From NCBI GenBank assembly GCA_029717555.1, contig JAMDHS010000090.1, positions 18,087-82,086 of the forward strand: a stretch of 64,000 bases of DNA, given 5' to 3'. The notes below the pieces were generated by a model. It was not told the DNA's origin. It did not search any database and saw only the letters and a list, made by a program, of their open reading frames with translations. The translations under genes and the position numbers were made by a program. The stretch comes from Peribolospora baueri. Lineage: Eukaryota > Basidiomycota > Peribolosporomycetes > Peribolosporales > Peribolosporaceae. Of the stretch, positions 33,109 through 42,692 are shown piece by piece. How positions within the stretch are numbered: the stretch's first letter is position 1; every line of letters starts with the position of its first letter.

Positions 33109-34587
33109 ATGGTATTCCAACCTTTTAACCTTGAAAAGCAGGTAAGCTGCTCACCTGTCCCCTTTCCGCCGCAGAACGACACGATCGGTCGCCCTGCTCG
33201 CGATTCGCTCTCGATTTAGTACGCTCACCCATTCGTCACCTATCCCGTTTGCAGTTGAGCTTCTACGGGGCGTATCACTCGAACAAGGTCAATGTTGGCA
33301 TTCATGTGAGTCTCGTCGCTTGTATGTTGGAGGATCGCCACCCGACGCCTGAAGTTTCGCTGACGCTCTCGTTGCAGATTGTATGCGTGCCCCTGATCGT
33401 GTGGTGAGTGCCAGCTTCTCCTTCCTCTGTCCTTCCCTTTTGCCCCACTCCGCCCTTGTTGAGCCTGAACGACTGCTCTTGCTGATCGCCGACTCCATAT
33501 CTCTTCCCCCTCCCTTGCACCGTCTCTCTCCGCATTGCAGGAGCTTGGGCGTCCTCCTCGTAAGCGTCACTCCTCCCGGCGGCCTCCTCGACCTCCTCCC
33601 TCCTGAGGTACGCGCCGGCCTTTCCGTCTACGTAGCACCCAGGATCCCGGACGCGCTCAAGACGGCGGCAACCAGGTTGGACCCATCCCTCGGTCTCGAC
33701 TGGTATTCCGCGTTCCTTGGCGTGTACTGGATGTATTACATGATCTTGGATCCCGTGGCCGGGGTGAGTAGGTGCTCGAGTATCTCGAGGCAAGAAAGGT
33801 CCGTGGACCGGCTCGGCTTGGGAGGCGAATCAGAGCATGCTGACTCTCTCATCTCTCGCTCGCCTCTTGTCGCACAGATGCTGATTCTGCCCATAATGAT
33901 GCTATCCCACTCCGGCGCTCACTCCTTTGTCAACGCCTACCCGGCTCGCCAATCCGCAGGCGCGGCCGACTTCCTCATCTCCAAGCTCGGCCTGCCTCCG
34001 CCCGCCTCTGCCGCCTCCCTCGCCGGCTTCAGCGCGGCCCAGATCGCCGCGGTTTTGCACGCCTTCAGCTGGATCATGCAGTTTATCGGTCATGGCAAAT
34101 TCGAGGGCAGGGCCCCCGCACTACTCGGTAAGTTAAGGGGAGCCTAGTAGACGACGGTCGTGTTGGAGGGAAATCCATAAATTAGATAGCCTTGGGCTTT
34201 CGGGTTTTCTGACTGTCACTGATCCATGCTCTGTTTCCTCCCGTTAAATGGGACCACCAGACAACCTTCTGGGAGGTGTGTCACCTTTCATGCCCACCTA
34301 GTGCAGCTCGCGTTCATCCGTATTTCTCTCGTCCGCCGACGCATCTCTAACCCTCTCCCTCCCTTCCCCTTCTCCCGCGTGTCCGCTCCACCAAACCACA
34401 CCAACCTTCAGCTGTCGTCCTAGCCCCCTTCTTCGTCTTCCTCGAAATCCTCTTCCTCGTCGGCTACCGTCCCAACCTCCAGAAGCGCGTTAAGAACGAG
34501 ACGGGAAAGCTGATCACTCAGTTCCGTCGCCAGCGCACCGAGAAGGCCAGGGCGCAGGCCGGGAATGTGGAGAAGAAGATGGAGTGA
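33109..34587 (+). CDS. MPO1: MPO1-like (DUF962/YGL010W) 2-hydroxy fatty acid dioxygenase
   Basis: Yeast Mpo1 is an Fe(II) dioxygenase of the ER that shortens 2-hydroxy fatty acids made from phytosphingosine. The start is MVFQPFNLEKQ (ATG 33109). Conserved family blocks are LSFYGAYHSNKVNVGIH (His19, His28), a hydrophobic VCVPLIVWSLGV segment, LDWYSAFLGVYWMYYMILDPVAG, then ALHAFSW-type sequence (VLHAFSWIMQFIGHGKFEGRAPALL) and the final membrane segment VVLAPFFVFLEILFLVGY, followed by a basic tail to TGA at 34585-34587. The gene is split into small exons, including one of 26 nt (33378-33403) and one of 15 nt (34261-34275). Several hydrophobic helices fit an ER membrane protein. Activity is inferred from the family. 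Confidence 0.9.
33378..33403 (+). other. 26-nt microexon of the MPO1-like gene
   Basis: It encodes IVCVPLIV plus two bases of Trp, between acceptor GTTGCAG and donor GTGAGTG. It joins in frame to GIH before and SLGV after, restoring the hydrophobic core segment. Confidence 0.85.
34261..34275 (+). other. 15-nt microexon of the MPO1-like gene
   Basis: ACAACCTTCTGGGAG, between acceptor CACCAG and donor GTGTGT. It joins CTC G| to |CT GTC as A-L-L-D-N-L-L-G-A-V-V-L. Without it the link between the GRAPALL and VVLAPFF blocks would be lost. Confidence 0.8.
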
Positions 34588-35235
34588 CGCACATCAGGAA
34601 GGGGGAGGGGGAAGTGACTAGCTTTTGACGATCGACCTTGGGCGCACGCCGGGACGAGGTTGTGCGCCTCGGACCTGGGCGGCGAGGAGTTGATAGACGA
34701 ACACGAGAGGGATGATGCGTGCGAGCGAAAGAGATGAAGATCTTCGACATGACCGAACCTGTTCCCGCTTCTCCACCCGACCTTCGTCCTTTCTGGCCTC
34801 GCCCCCATGCAGCGTCTTTGTTTTTGTTTGTACGCCTTTCGCCAGCTTCCCAGTTTCCCTTCGCTTGCCTCTCTTATCTTCTCCGTCCTGCACTGCCGTA
34901 CCCTACCCTGACGATACTCTGCGCCTCGCCCTCTCTACCTTGCTTTCTTCCTCCCGGCGAACACGCTCGCGAGCAAGTTCGCCGCCGGCTCCGCTTCTCA
35001 GTGCCGACGTAGGACGTCGGACGGCGTGCTTAGCTAGTAAAATTCCTTTGATGAAACGGCGTCGGGCCCACCGTCGGGCCCACCTACGAGGCTGGAACGG
35101 GCCCCAGGTCGAATTTGGACTCGATGAAATCGGACAGGATTGGTATCTCGAACCCGAAGTGCAGACGGCGCCCCGATTGGCCGCGATTTACCTGCTTCTT
35201 GTCTTCCCCCTCCGATTCGATTCGAGCCGATCCGC
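34588..35235. other. convergent 3' intergenic region
   Basis: These 648 bp lie between the MPO1-like and aminoacylase genes. A tandem copy of GTCGGGCCCACC lies at about 35060-35085. No gene supported. Confidence 0.5.
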
Positions 35236-37437
35236 TCACTTCCCGTCCAAGCCAGCGCTCGACAGCCGCACGATCAGGTCGGCATAAAAGGGGATCGAGT
35301 CGAGGAAGGTCTGAACGGGAATGTATTCGTTGTGCTGGTGAAGGAGGGCTGGGAGGGAGGGGAGGTAGGAGATGCCTGATGTGGGCAAAAAGTAGAACGA
35401 GGGGGTGATAATCGGAAGAAGCGTGCCCATCAGCTTGGAATCCTCTCACTCGACCTTTCCATCAAAGAGAAAGTAGATGGAGGAAGGCGGACGTTCGCCG
35501 TGCGCTCGTCGTCCCGCTCACCGAGAGCCGGAACGCCTTTGGCTCGGACGAACCTCGAGTCCGTCGCCGCCGGAAAGACTTCTGGGTGGAGGCCGATGTT
35601 GCGAGAGGCGGCAACGCGCTGGATCTCTTTGTACCAACTGAATGAAAAGATCGGTAAGTAAGCGGGCGTGATGGTTCAGGGCCAGAAACGACAAGATAGA
35701 CGAGGCGAGCAAGGAAAGAAGGAAGTGCGTGGACGCACAAATTATCATCGTCGAGCGAAGTTACGTGGGAAGAGTTCCAGTATTGCTCGAAGCGATACGT
35801 CACTCTGGAAGCCGGTGGAGGAGGCGGGATACGGGGACAAATGGGGAGTTTTGCCTCAGAAAACTGCCCAGTCGCAGATCATAGGGAACGGGTGGAAGCC
35901 AGCACACCCTTCTTCGCTAGAACACCACTCTTTGATCTGCGCCTCAAACTGGGGTTACGAGGTTCGGCCATGCTGGATCAGCATAGGCGGCAACCAGCGG
36001 CATGAAGACATTTGGGCTCACTCACCTTGTCTTTATCGACCCACGGCGAGACGCGAATGTCAAACCCAGCCTCGGCGACTCCGGGAACGATGCTGCGAGA
36101 CGCAAAGAAGGAGGTGAATCAAAGCTTAAGTCCAATTCAGAGCACATGGCATTTCTCCTCGTCTCACTTGAAACTTTTCCCCTCTCCGGCGCTCAGCTTG
36201 GTCAGATTGAGCGTCGTCACGTCGCCCAGCTCGTTCTGGCGCCCGTCCTGCGGCCTCTTGCCGATGGAAGCGAGGGTTCGCTGCACCTCGTGGAAGGCAA
36301 GCACTTTGCCTGCGATGCGGTTTAGCTTCTCCGGAGCTGTAGGAGCATGGAATTGGGAGCCATGGCCTTCTGGGCCCGTCGCCCTTATCATGAGCCACCT
36401 GCGGCGCTTGCCGTGAAAAAGGGCCATGAGCGATGCAAACGCACAGGGCTCGATGGAGGACTTGCTCCGGAAAGACGGAAGATCGCGGAATGCCGCTCAC
36501 CAGGGCGAGCGCTCGGCGTAGAACACGCGCAGGTCGGGGCCTGCGGGATTGGCGATACCTTCGTCTGGGGTACGAGATACGAGACATGGAGAACGCAGCG
36601 GAATGTGAGTCCTCCACGGAACAGTCCACCAGCAGTGCGACTTACCGAGGGCGAAGCCGACGTTGAGCTGGTTGAAAGTCTTGTCGTCTACCCACGCCCG
36701 GACGCCTTCCTCTCCTCCAATCTCCTCGTCAGGGCCCCATACAAAGTGTACCGTCCTCTCCGGCTGCCAGGAAGGGTCGATGGTGCGGAGGTGACGCAGC
36801 GCTTCGAGGTAGGCCGCGCCTACGCACTGAAGAGGTACCGAGAAGGGGCGCACGTGAGCTTGACGGAGACGCAGAGAGGATAAGGAAAGAGGAAGCGTGC
36901 CTTCATATCCTGCGACCCCCGAGCGTAGATCTTGCCGTCGTGGATCTCAGCAGCGAAAGGGTCGTGTTCCCTGAAAGAAAGCGAAGCAGACGCGGAGCGG
37001 CTTGAGCCTTCCAAGGATTCAGACGCCCTCTAATACAATGCCTGGAAGAGAATGAATTCCAAATGTCCCGCACCATCGATCCAACGCAACGGGCACAACG
37101 TCCATATGGCAATCTGTGAAGGCAGACAAAGAGATGGTGGAAGCGACGCTCGCAAACGCGTGCGAGGTCACGCGTCAGGGCACTCACATAACATCAAGCT
37201 CGTCTCCTCCTTCTTCTTCCCGCCCAACGTCATGATGGCGACAGGGAGCCCGCTGACTGGCTCGACGGTTTGAAACTGCAAACCGAGCTCCTTGGCCTGG
37301 GCGCGCAGCCATTCGACGCACTCTGCATAAGCGGGCTCGGGATGGACGGTGCGTATGCGGAGCAAGTCCTGGAAGCGGGACACGGCGGCGTCGCCGTTTG
37401 AAGAAGCGCAAGCGGGCGTGGGGAGGTCGATGACCAT
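35236..37437 (-). CDS. aminoacylase-1-like metallopeptidase (M20 family)
   Basis: Predicted cytosolic zinc enzyme that deacylates N-acyl amino acids. It starts MVIDLPTPACASS (ATG 37437-37435). Landmarks on the spliced minus strand: YCHMDVVPVALDRW|EHDPFAAEIHDGKIYARGSQDMK, holding the first zinc His and the bridging Asp (an intron splits the Trp codon after DR); HFVWGPDEEIGGEEGV, with the catalytic Glu and zinc Glu; and near the end the ATDSR-type zinc motif exon (about 35640-35525) joined to ISYLPSLPALLHQHNEYIP, with the last zinc His. The final intron is taken from about 35522 to 35372, because this restores the GVPALG...LLHxHNE pattern of aminoacylases. Stop at 35236. About eight introns. 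Carboxypeptidase S-like M20 enzymes are a less likely alternative; those carry an N-terminal TM, absent here. Confidence 0.85.
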
Positions 37438-37825
37438 GGTCTTAAGTGTCGGACGTTCAGAGAAGGGGTTACGTGCAAGAAGTGTGGTTGCTCCACCTCG
37501 AGATTCCCCTCGCCGCCCTCTTTTCTCGACGCGGCCGTCTAGAGTCTCCCCGCAAACCTCAATTGGGCTGGTGGGCGGCCCAAGCGTCACCCGGGAACGA
37601 CAATTACGTCATCCTACCGCAGCACGAACTGCGGTGGAGAGAGTTTTTCCCACTCCCGTCGATCATCGTCGTGCCGGTGACAGAACTCCATTCGACGGTA
37701 CTTGGCATCCTCGATCACCAGATACTCTACTAGACAAGGTAAGCATACGTGCAGACGGGCGAAGTAGGTCGGTGGGGGACGACGGAGAGCTGACGGAATG
37801 GAGGTACACTCGGGCGCGGGCACAG
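37438..37825. promoter_or_regulatory. divergent promoter of aminoacylase and TOM22
   Basis: 388 bp between divergent genes. No distinctive motif recognised. Confidence 0.4.
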
Positions 37826-38474
37826 ATGGTCAAGCTCGAAGAGGTCACCGACGAGCACTTCGAGAAGAAGGCCGAGGGCTTGGCCTCGGACGACGAGTCG
37901 GACGCGCTCTCCATGGCGTCGTCGGACCTGTCGGACTCGGACGAGGAGGAGGAGGACGACGACGAGATGGCGCTCGCGCTACCTCGCGAGTCGCTCCTCG
38001 ACAGGGTGTACGCGCTGAAGGACATGGTCTCGCCGCAGACGCGGAAGAACCTGGTGGCGACGGCGCAGAACACGGCGTCGTTCGTGAGGGTGGGAGGACG
38101 GTTGGTCGGAAACGTGGTCTGGGTGGTGACCACGTCGGCGCTCCTCCTCGGTCTTCCTCTCGCACTGGCCATCGACGACGAGGGGCGGATTGTGGCGCAG
38201 GAGAAGGAGTTGCAGATGCAGCAGCAAGGCGCTCAGCAGGTGAGTGAGATGTTCCGGTGTTGGTCTGCTCTCCAACGTCGCATCGCAGTATGGGGGATGG
38301 TTAGCGCGTTGGTTGTCGTCGTCCGTCTACGCTCGTTCGCTCGAGTGACCATTTCCCCTTTTTTCTTTCGGCCCTCTCGCCCAGATGCTGTCTCCCGGGG
38401 CGATCTACGGCCAGCCGCAACAGCAGCAGCAGCAGCAGGGCGGCCAGAAGACGCTCACGCCATCAGGGTTCTAA
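37826..38474 (+). CDS. TOM22: mitochondrial import receptor subunit TOM22
   Basis: Central receptor of the TOM complex in the mitochondrial outer membrane. The protein is 167 residues from ATG 37826 with one intron (38240-38384). It has an acidic cytosolic N-terminus (DSDEEEEDDDE, residues 37-47), then the ESLLDRVYALKDMVSPQTRK helix and a single TM at about 96-116 (VVWVVTTSALLLGLPLALAI), closely matching the LLWVLSTSALLLGVPLAL block of known Tom22. The short intermembrane-space tail ends in seven Gln (CAA/CAG run near 38418-38438) and TPSGF. It is divergent from the aminoacylase gene. The polyQ-containing tail is encoded by the second exon and is lineage-variable. Confidence 0.94.
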
Positions 38475-39571
38475 GCCCAAGTGCGAGCGCGAGTCGAGTC
38501 CACGTCGAGTCGAGTTCGTCGATCGGTCGACCGTCGTTGCACTGCGTCGAGTCGGACGCGTGCCCACTCTGTCTCTTTTCCCCACCGCTTGCAAAGGCGA
38601 TGTACACGTATCCCACCCATGCCCGGAGGATCGCGATCTCCTGTCCCCCGTCTTCTTCTTCCCTTTCCTGTTTCTTCTCGCTCCATGCATCCATGCAACG
38701 AACGACCGACTGACTGACCGACCGAGCTCACTGCTTCCATTCAATTCTCACTCTCGCCTGTTGTTCCCTCGATCGTCGTCCGTACACCGCGCCATGAGCG
38801 GAGGAGGAGGAGAGAGGAGGTCGCAGGCGGGACGCTGCGCTCGTCCCATGCCATGCCATGCCATCAAGGCCTTCCTTCCTTCCTCCCTTCCTTCTTATGC
38901 TCATCCGTTCGTCACACAATCGCACCTCGCTCACTGGCTCGCTCGCTCGATCGTTCGATCGATCGATTCGATTCGATTTCCTCGCGACAAAGCAATCGAT
39001 CATTCTGAGATGGATACGGACGGTTTTGTTTGGTTATTTTTATACAGGGCCGCGTGGGAGGCGCGGGCACGGAAAGGAAAGGGAAAGGAAAGGAAAGGGA
39101 TGGGTTGGATGGATTGGAGAGGGTATTAGGGCGGAGGAAGAGGAAGAGGAGATGGAGATGGATTAGACCGGGATTCGAAGCAGGCCGGAAGACGGGAAAC
39201 GAGACTAGACGAGATGAGACGACGTGGACGTGGACGGCTATCGGCTACAGGGGGTTTGTTACGAACGACGGGCTGACTGGATAGCTGAGCTGGATTGGAC
39301 CGGGTCGAGTCGTTGTCGAAAGCGAGAGCGAGTGCGAGGAAGATGAAAAATGGGGGGATGACCGTTGGCTGTTTGGCTAGCGGGCTCGGACTGAACGGAG
39401 CCTGGAGAAGGAGGGGGCGTCGATCTGGTGGATCGATCGGATGAGAGGAGGAAGAAGAAAGGTGAGCGTTGGTTACATCCGACTACGGCGACCGTCCACC
39501 GTCGGTCTTCTTGTGCTCACGCACCCCTCTGACAGCGGAAGGCTTCCCTCAAACGGGCGGGTTGCCCGCCA
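38475..39571. other. convergent intergenic region
   Basis: 1.1 kb between TOM22 and the small gene at 39572-39850. Contains CGAT/GATC-rich patches (about 38945-38970) and a GGAAA repeat (about 39075-39098). No gene supported. Confidence 0.5.
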
Positions 39572-39850
39572 TCATGAAGCGAGGGCGTGGCTGTAGACGG
39601 CGTCGGCGTCGACGGAGTGCACCTGCATCTTGGCCTTGACCTTGGCGGGGTGCGCGGCGGCGGGGGGTACGTCGGCGACGGTGTCGTAGGCCTTGGTCAT
39701 GGGGGAGATGTGACCGAGAGAGGGAGGGGCGGCGGAGGCGGAGGCGGAGGGGGCGGCCCTTGCGAGCTTGGCGACGGCGGGGGAGGGGTTGGAGGGACGA
39801 GCGAAGACGGCGAGGGTGGGGAAGGGGACGCGCAGGGCTCTGGGGGCCAT
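39572..39850 (-). CDS. small 92-residue protein, possible mitochondrial presequence
   Basis: A single open frame with ATG at 39850-39848 and TGA at 39574-39572. The first 50 residues (MAPRALRVPFPTLAVFARPS...) contain Arg, Lys, Ser and Ala but no Asp or Glu, as in mitochondrial presequences. A more polar C-terminus follows (SPMTKAYDTVADVPPAAAHPAKVKAKMQVHSVDADAVYSHALAS). The frame is preceded on its strand by a pyrimidine-rich leader. I do not recognise a family. Coding status rests on composition, start context and the presequence-like N-terminus, so a chance frame in GC-rich DNA is not excluded. Confidence 0.55.
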   Translation of the reverse strand: MAPRALRVPFPTLAVFARPSNPSPAVAKLARAAPSASASAAPPSLGHISPMTKAYDTVADVPPAAAHPAKVKAKMQVHSVDADAVYSHALAS

Positions 39851-40524
39851 GTTGGGCTGGACGAGGTGGGTGATGGGGGGATGGATGGTGGAGAGGAGGA
39901 GGAGGAGGGGCTTCTTAAGCTTTTGAGGGCCGTCTCACTCTGGACTTTGTTGCTCGCTGTCTGCTATCTGTCTATCTGCCTATCTATCTCTCCGCACCTT
40001 CATCCGCACCTTCAGCCCGTCGTCGTCGTCCACGGCTGGCGCCGTCCGTGGTGACGTTGGCCGGGAGCGATGCGATGCGAGTCGTGTGCATATACGCGCA
40101 CATGGCACCAGAGTAAGTAAGTAAGTAAGGAAGGTTAGGATAGGATAGGATAGGCGGGGCGGGGAGCGCAGGGCAGCAGGGGAGACGAGGTGCGCAGCGC
40201 GGAGGGAAGCGCAAGTGCAAGTGGTCAGCGCAAGCGCCGCTTGCATGCGTCGACCGAACAAATGGGACGAATGAGACGAACTGATGGAACGCAAAGTCGC
40301 CTGCTCCCGACGCTGCTCATCGCGCCGGCTTGAGACAGACGTAGACAGACGGACGACCGCCTCTCCAGTGCGCCAAGCACGCCAGTCAGCGCGCCCCCTC
40401 GCCGGTGGTTAGTTAGGCCACGCAGGGTCATCTGGGCACTGGGCGGCGCCAAGCGAACGACGAACGAACGAGCGGGGGAGCAAGCGCGGGGGAGCGATGG
40501 TGGGGCGCTATATGTTTATTCGTT

Positions 40525-40567
40525 GGGGATGGGGATGGGGATGGGGATGGGGATGGGGATTGGGGAG
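40525..40567 (+). repeat. (GGGGAT)6 array, potential G-quadruplex
   Basis: Six perfect GGGGAT hexamers followed by TGGGGAG: seven runs of four G with 2-3-nt loops on the + strand. This satisfies the G4 pattern. It is internal, so not a telomere end. Confidence 0.9.
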
Positions 40568-40891
40568 ACGAGGCGAGAAAAGATTCTTGCTTGGCGATTC
40601 GGAGATGGCCGACCGAGTCCATCCAACGACCACCGTCGCCGAGAGAACAGAGAGCACAGCGCGACGTTGGGGATGCGGACCCCATGCATGCCCACCTCGA
40701 CCCGACTCAACACCAACAAACACCGCAATCGACACTTGCGTCCGTAGTTAGATGACCTGCCTGCCTGCCTAGCGCCAAGCCGCAGCCTCGCACGGACCAC
40801 ACGGGCGCCCACCCGCCCCCTCACTCCGTCCTCGCCTCCCAGCCAGCCGCCAGCGAGGCGATTCTGGGGCCGCGCAACAAGAAGAAAGGGC

Positions 40892-40911
40892 GATGGATGG
40901 ATGGATGGATG
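40892..40911 (+). repeat. (GATG)n microsatellite
   Basis: Five perfect tetramers. Confidence 0.85.
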
Positions 40912-41301
40912 GGGGCAAGGATAACCGCCCGTGCCGTGCCGTGACGTGACGTGTCCTCATCGATCGATCGGCATTCGCCCTCCGATGCGACCCGTCCGTC
41001 GCCCACTGTCCCCGCATGTACATCTGACGTGCTCGCCAGGCGGGGACACAAATCGAGGCGGCCGAACGGGCGGGCGGGCGGGAGGGATGCGAGGAGACGG
41101 TGAGGACTGACTATCCTACAGCAACGACGTTGCACGCCTTGCTTGGGCAGGCACGGCCGTCGGCGTCGCATCACCGCATCGAACGGCCAGCCAGCCTGCC
41201 TCCTCTTCCTCTCTTTCTCTTTCTCTGCCTCGGCGGACACAAACCTTTGTGGATGCCGGTCGAAGTAGCGTCGCGTTGCTGTCTGTACTCGCTCGCGATC
41301 G

Positions 41302-41302
<1 letters not shown>

Positions 41303-41334
<32 letters not shown>

Positions 41335-41335
41335 T
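41303..41335 (+). repeat. (TTTC)n microsatellite
   Basis: About eight perfect TTTC units. Confidence 0.9.
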
Positions 41336-42017
41336 CCTCTACGCACGGGCCCTGCTTGTCGTTTGTCGTTGACGGGGGAGGAAGGATTCTGCGCCGCGAG
41401 CTAAGCAAGGAAGGAGCGATGCGATGCTCGACGTGAGCGAGCCAAGCCCACTCTGTCCCCGACGGAGGGGAGGCCAAGGACAGAGACGACGCAGGGAAGG
41501 GACGGATGAGAACGTCGGCGTACAGCGCGGGGGCAACGGCGACGGCAGCGGGCGCCGGTCGAGCTGCCCTGTCCTGCCCTGTCCTGTCCTGTCGGGTCCT
41601 TCCTTCAGGATGCGCGATCTTTTTCGGATGTCGCCTTCCGTCGCCATCGTCGTTGTTGTCGTCGCCCACCTCGTCGTCGCTGCCACCTCATCACCGTCTC
41701 CGCATCGCCGTCTCGTCGTCCCCAACCAACTTCGTTCCTCGACGCCAACACCGCCATCTCCGCCCATCTCCGCCCATCTCCGCCTCCGCCTCCGCCTCCG
41801 CCTTCGCCTGATCCCTCGCTGTCCCATATCGTTTCTTTCTGCTATTCTCATCCCCTCCTTTTCTTTTTTCTTGTCCTCCCACGCCCTCCTTCGCCTTTCG
41901 TATACCCATACGGATCACGCTCCCCTTGCTCCCTTCCTTCTACGATACCCCCCCACAACGTCTCCCCACTAGCCAAGCCAACACCGCCGACAGCCGACCC
42001 TGCTACGCCGCAAGACC

Positions 42018-42692
42018 ATGGTCGACCTTCCCAACCCCGCTTGCGTCGGCCGCACCCAGCCGCCCATCCACTGGTACGCCCGCGAGGTCAAGCTCCTCAA
42101 CGCCGGCACCACCGTCACCACCACCGCCAAAACCCACGTCTCAAAAACCCACGTCTCAAACCCTGCCGCGACGTCCACCGCCGTCGCCTCCAAAGGACCC
42201 CTCACCCGCGTAGAGGACTACCTCTGGCGCAAGTGGAGGCTCTTCGAGGTCACCTTTGCGCTCTACATGGTCGAGCCCTGGGAGAAGGTCGTCATCCGTG
42301 CGTATCTTCTTTCTTTTCCTGCCTTCACCGACGCCCCCGCGTACTTGCTCGCCCCCCGCTCTGTGCACACAGATATACTCACTCGCCACGCCATTCTTCC
42401 AGTCACCTTTGCCGCCTCCGTCACGCTCCTCCTCCTCTTCTCCACCTACTACTACCTCCCCTCCCACATCAAGCTCGTCCTCCGCCGCGCCGTCTACTAC
42501 CTTTTCGACGTCGACGCCGACTCGCCTTCCTCCTTCCTTTCCAAGTCTTCCTCCTCCTCCTCCCCAGCCACCCCACCGACAGCCGAAGGCTTCGCCGCCT
42601 CCCTCCTCGCCCTCCTCGGTGCCCCCGCCCGCGCCCTCTTCCCTTCTTCTTCTTCCACCTTCGCCGCGACGGCGACGGCTGCGACGACGTGA
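42018..42692 (+). CDS. small subunit of serine palmitoyltransferase (ssSPT/TSC3-like)
   Basis: Small activating subunit of the ER enzyme that starts sphingolipid synthesis from serine and palmitoyl-CoA. The diagnostic block is residues 69-93, LWRKWRLFEVTFALYMVEPWEKVVI, matching the YMLEPWE signature of animal and fungal ssSPT. One intron (42298-42402, 105 nt) is removed, splicing C|TC. The TM helix (LTFAASVTLLLLFSTYYYLPSHI) then follows directly, as in the family. The spliced protein is 189 residues, against roughly 70-80 for animal ssSPTs. The extra length is an N-terminal arm of about 65 residues with a KTHVSKTHVS repeat and a Ser/Ala-rich C-terminal tail of about 60. The intron is a multiple of three and has no stop, so an unspliced 224-residue form is also open. 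Confidence 0.87.
   Translation: MVDLPNPACVGRTQPPIHWYAREVKLLNAGTTVTTTAKTHVSKTHVSNPAATSTAVASKGPLTRVEDYLWRKWRLFEVTFALYMVEPWEKVVIRAYLLSFPAFTDAPAYLLAPRSVHTDILTRHAILPVTFAASVTLLLLFSTYYYLPSHIKLVLRRAVYYLFDVDADSPSSFLSKSSSSSSPATPPTAEGFAASLLALLGAPARALFPSSSSTFAATATAATT

Larger units (their letters stand above)
39851..42017. other. long divergent intergenic region with G-rich and simple repeats
   Basis: 2.2 kb between the small gene (-) and the SPT subunit (+). It contains (AGTA)n near 40110-40126, (TAGGA)n near 40136-40153, a GGGGAT array (40525-40567), (GATG)n (40892-40911) and (TTTC)n (41303-41335). From about 41640 it becomes C/T-rich up to the ATG at 42018, likely promoter and leader. Frames open across the repeats are low-complexity and not accepted. 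Confidence 0.5.

Noticed and set aside
37349-38713. 454-codon + strand open frame spanning the TOM22 gene
   Set aside because: It reads through the aminoacylase 5' end, the promoter and the TOM22 intron. TOM22 proper starts at 37826 and splices at 38240-38384.
38940-38975. GATC/CGAT-rich palindromic run as a mobile-element end or origin
   Set aside because: Short simple-sequence drift without terminal repeats, target-site duplication or an associated transposase.
39160-39190. T-arm-like TTCGAATCCC on the minus strand
   Set aside because: The flanking bases do not form a 5-bp T stem, and no A box lies at the right distance.
40525-40567. GGGGAT array as a telomere or chromosome end
   Set aside because: It is internal, only six units, and flanked by unique sequence with genes on both sides.
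40821-41669. 282-codon minus-strand open frame
   Set aside because: Built partly on the (TTTC/GAAA)n microsatellite and Arg/Lys runs; no conserved segment and no splice or start support.
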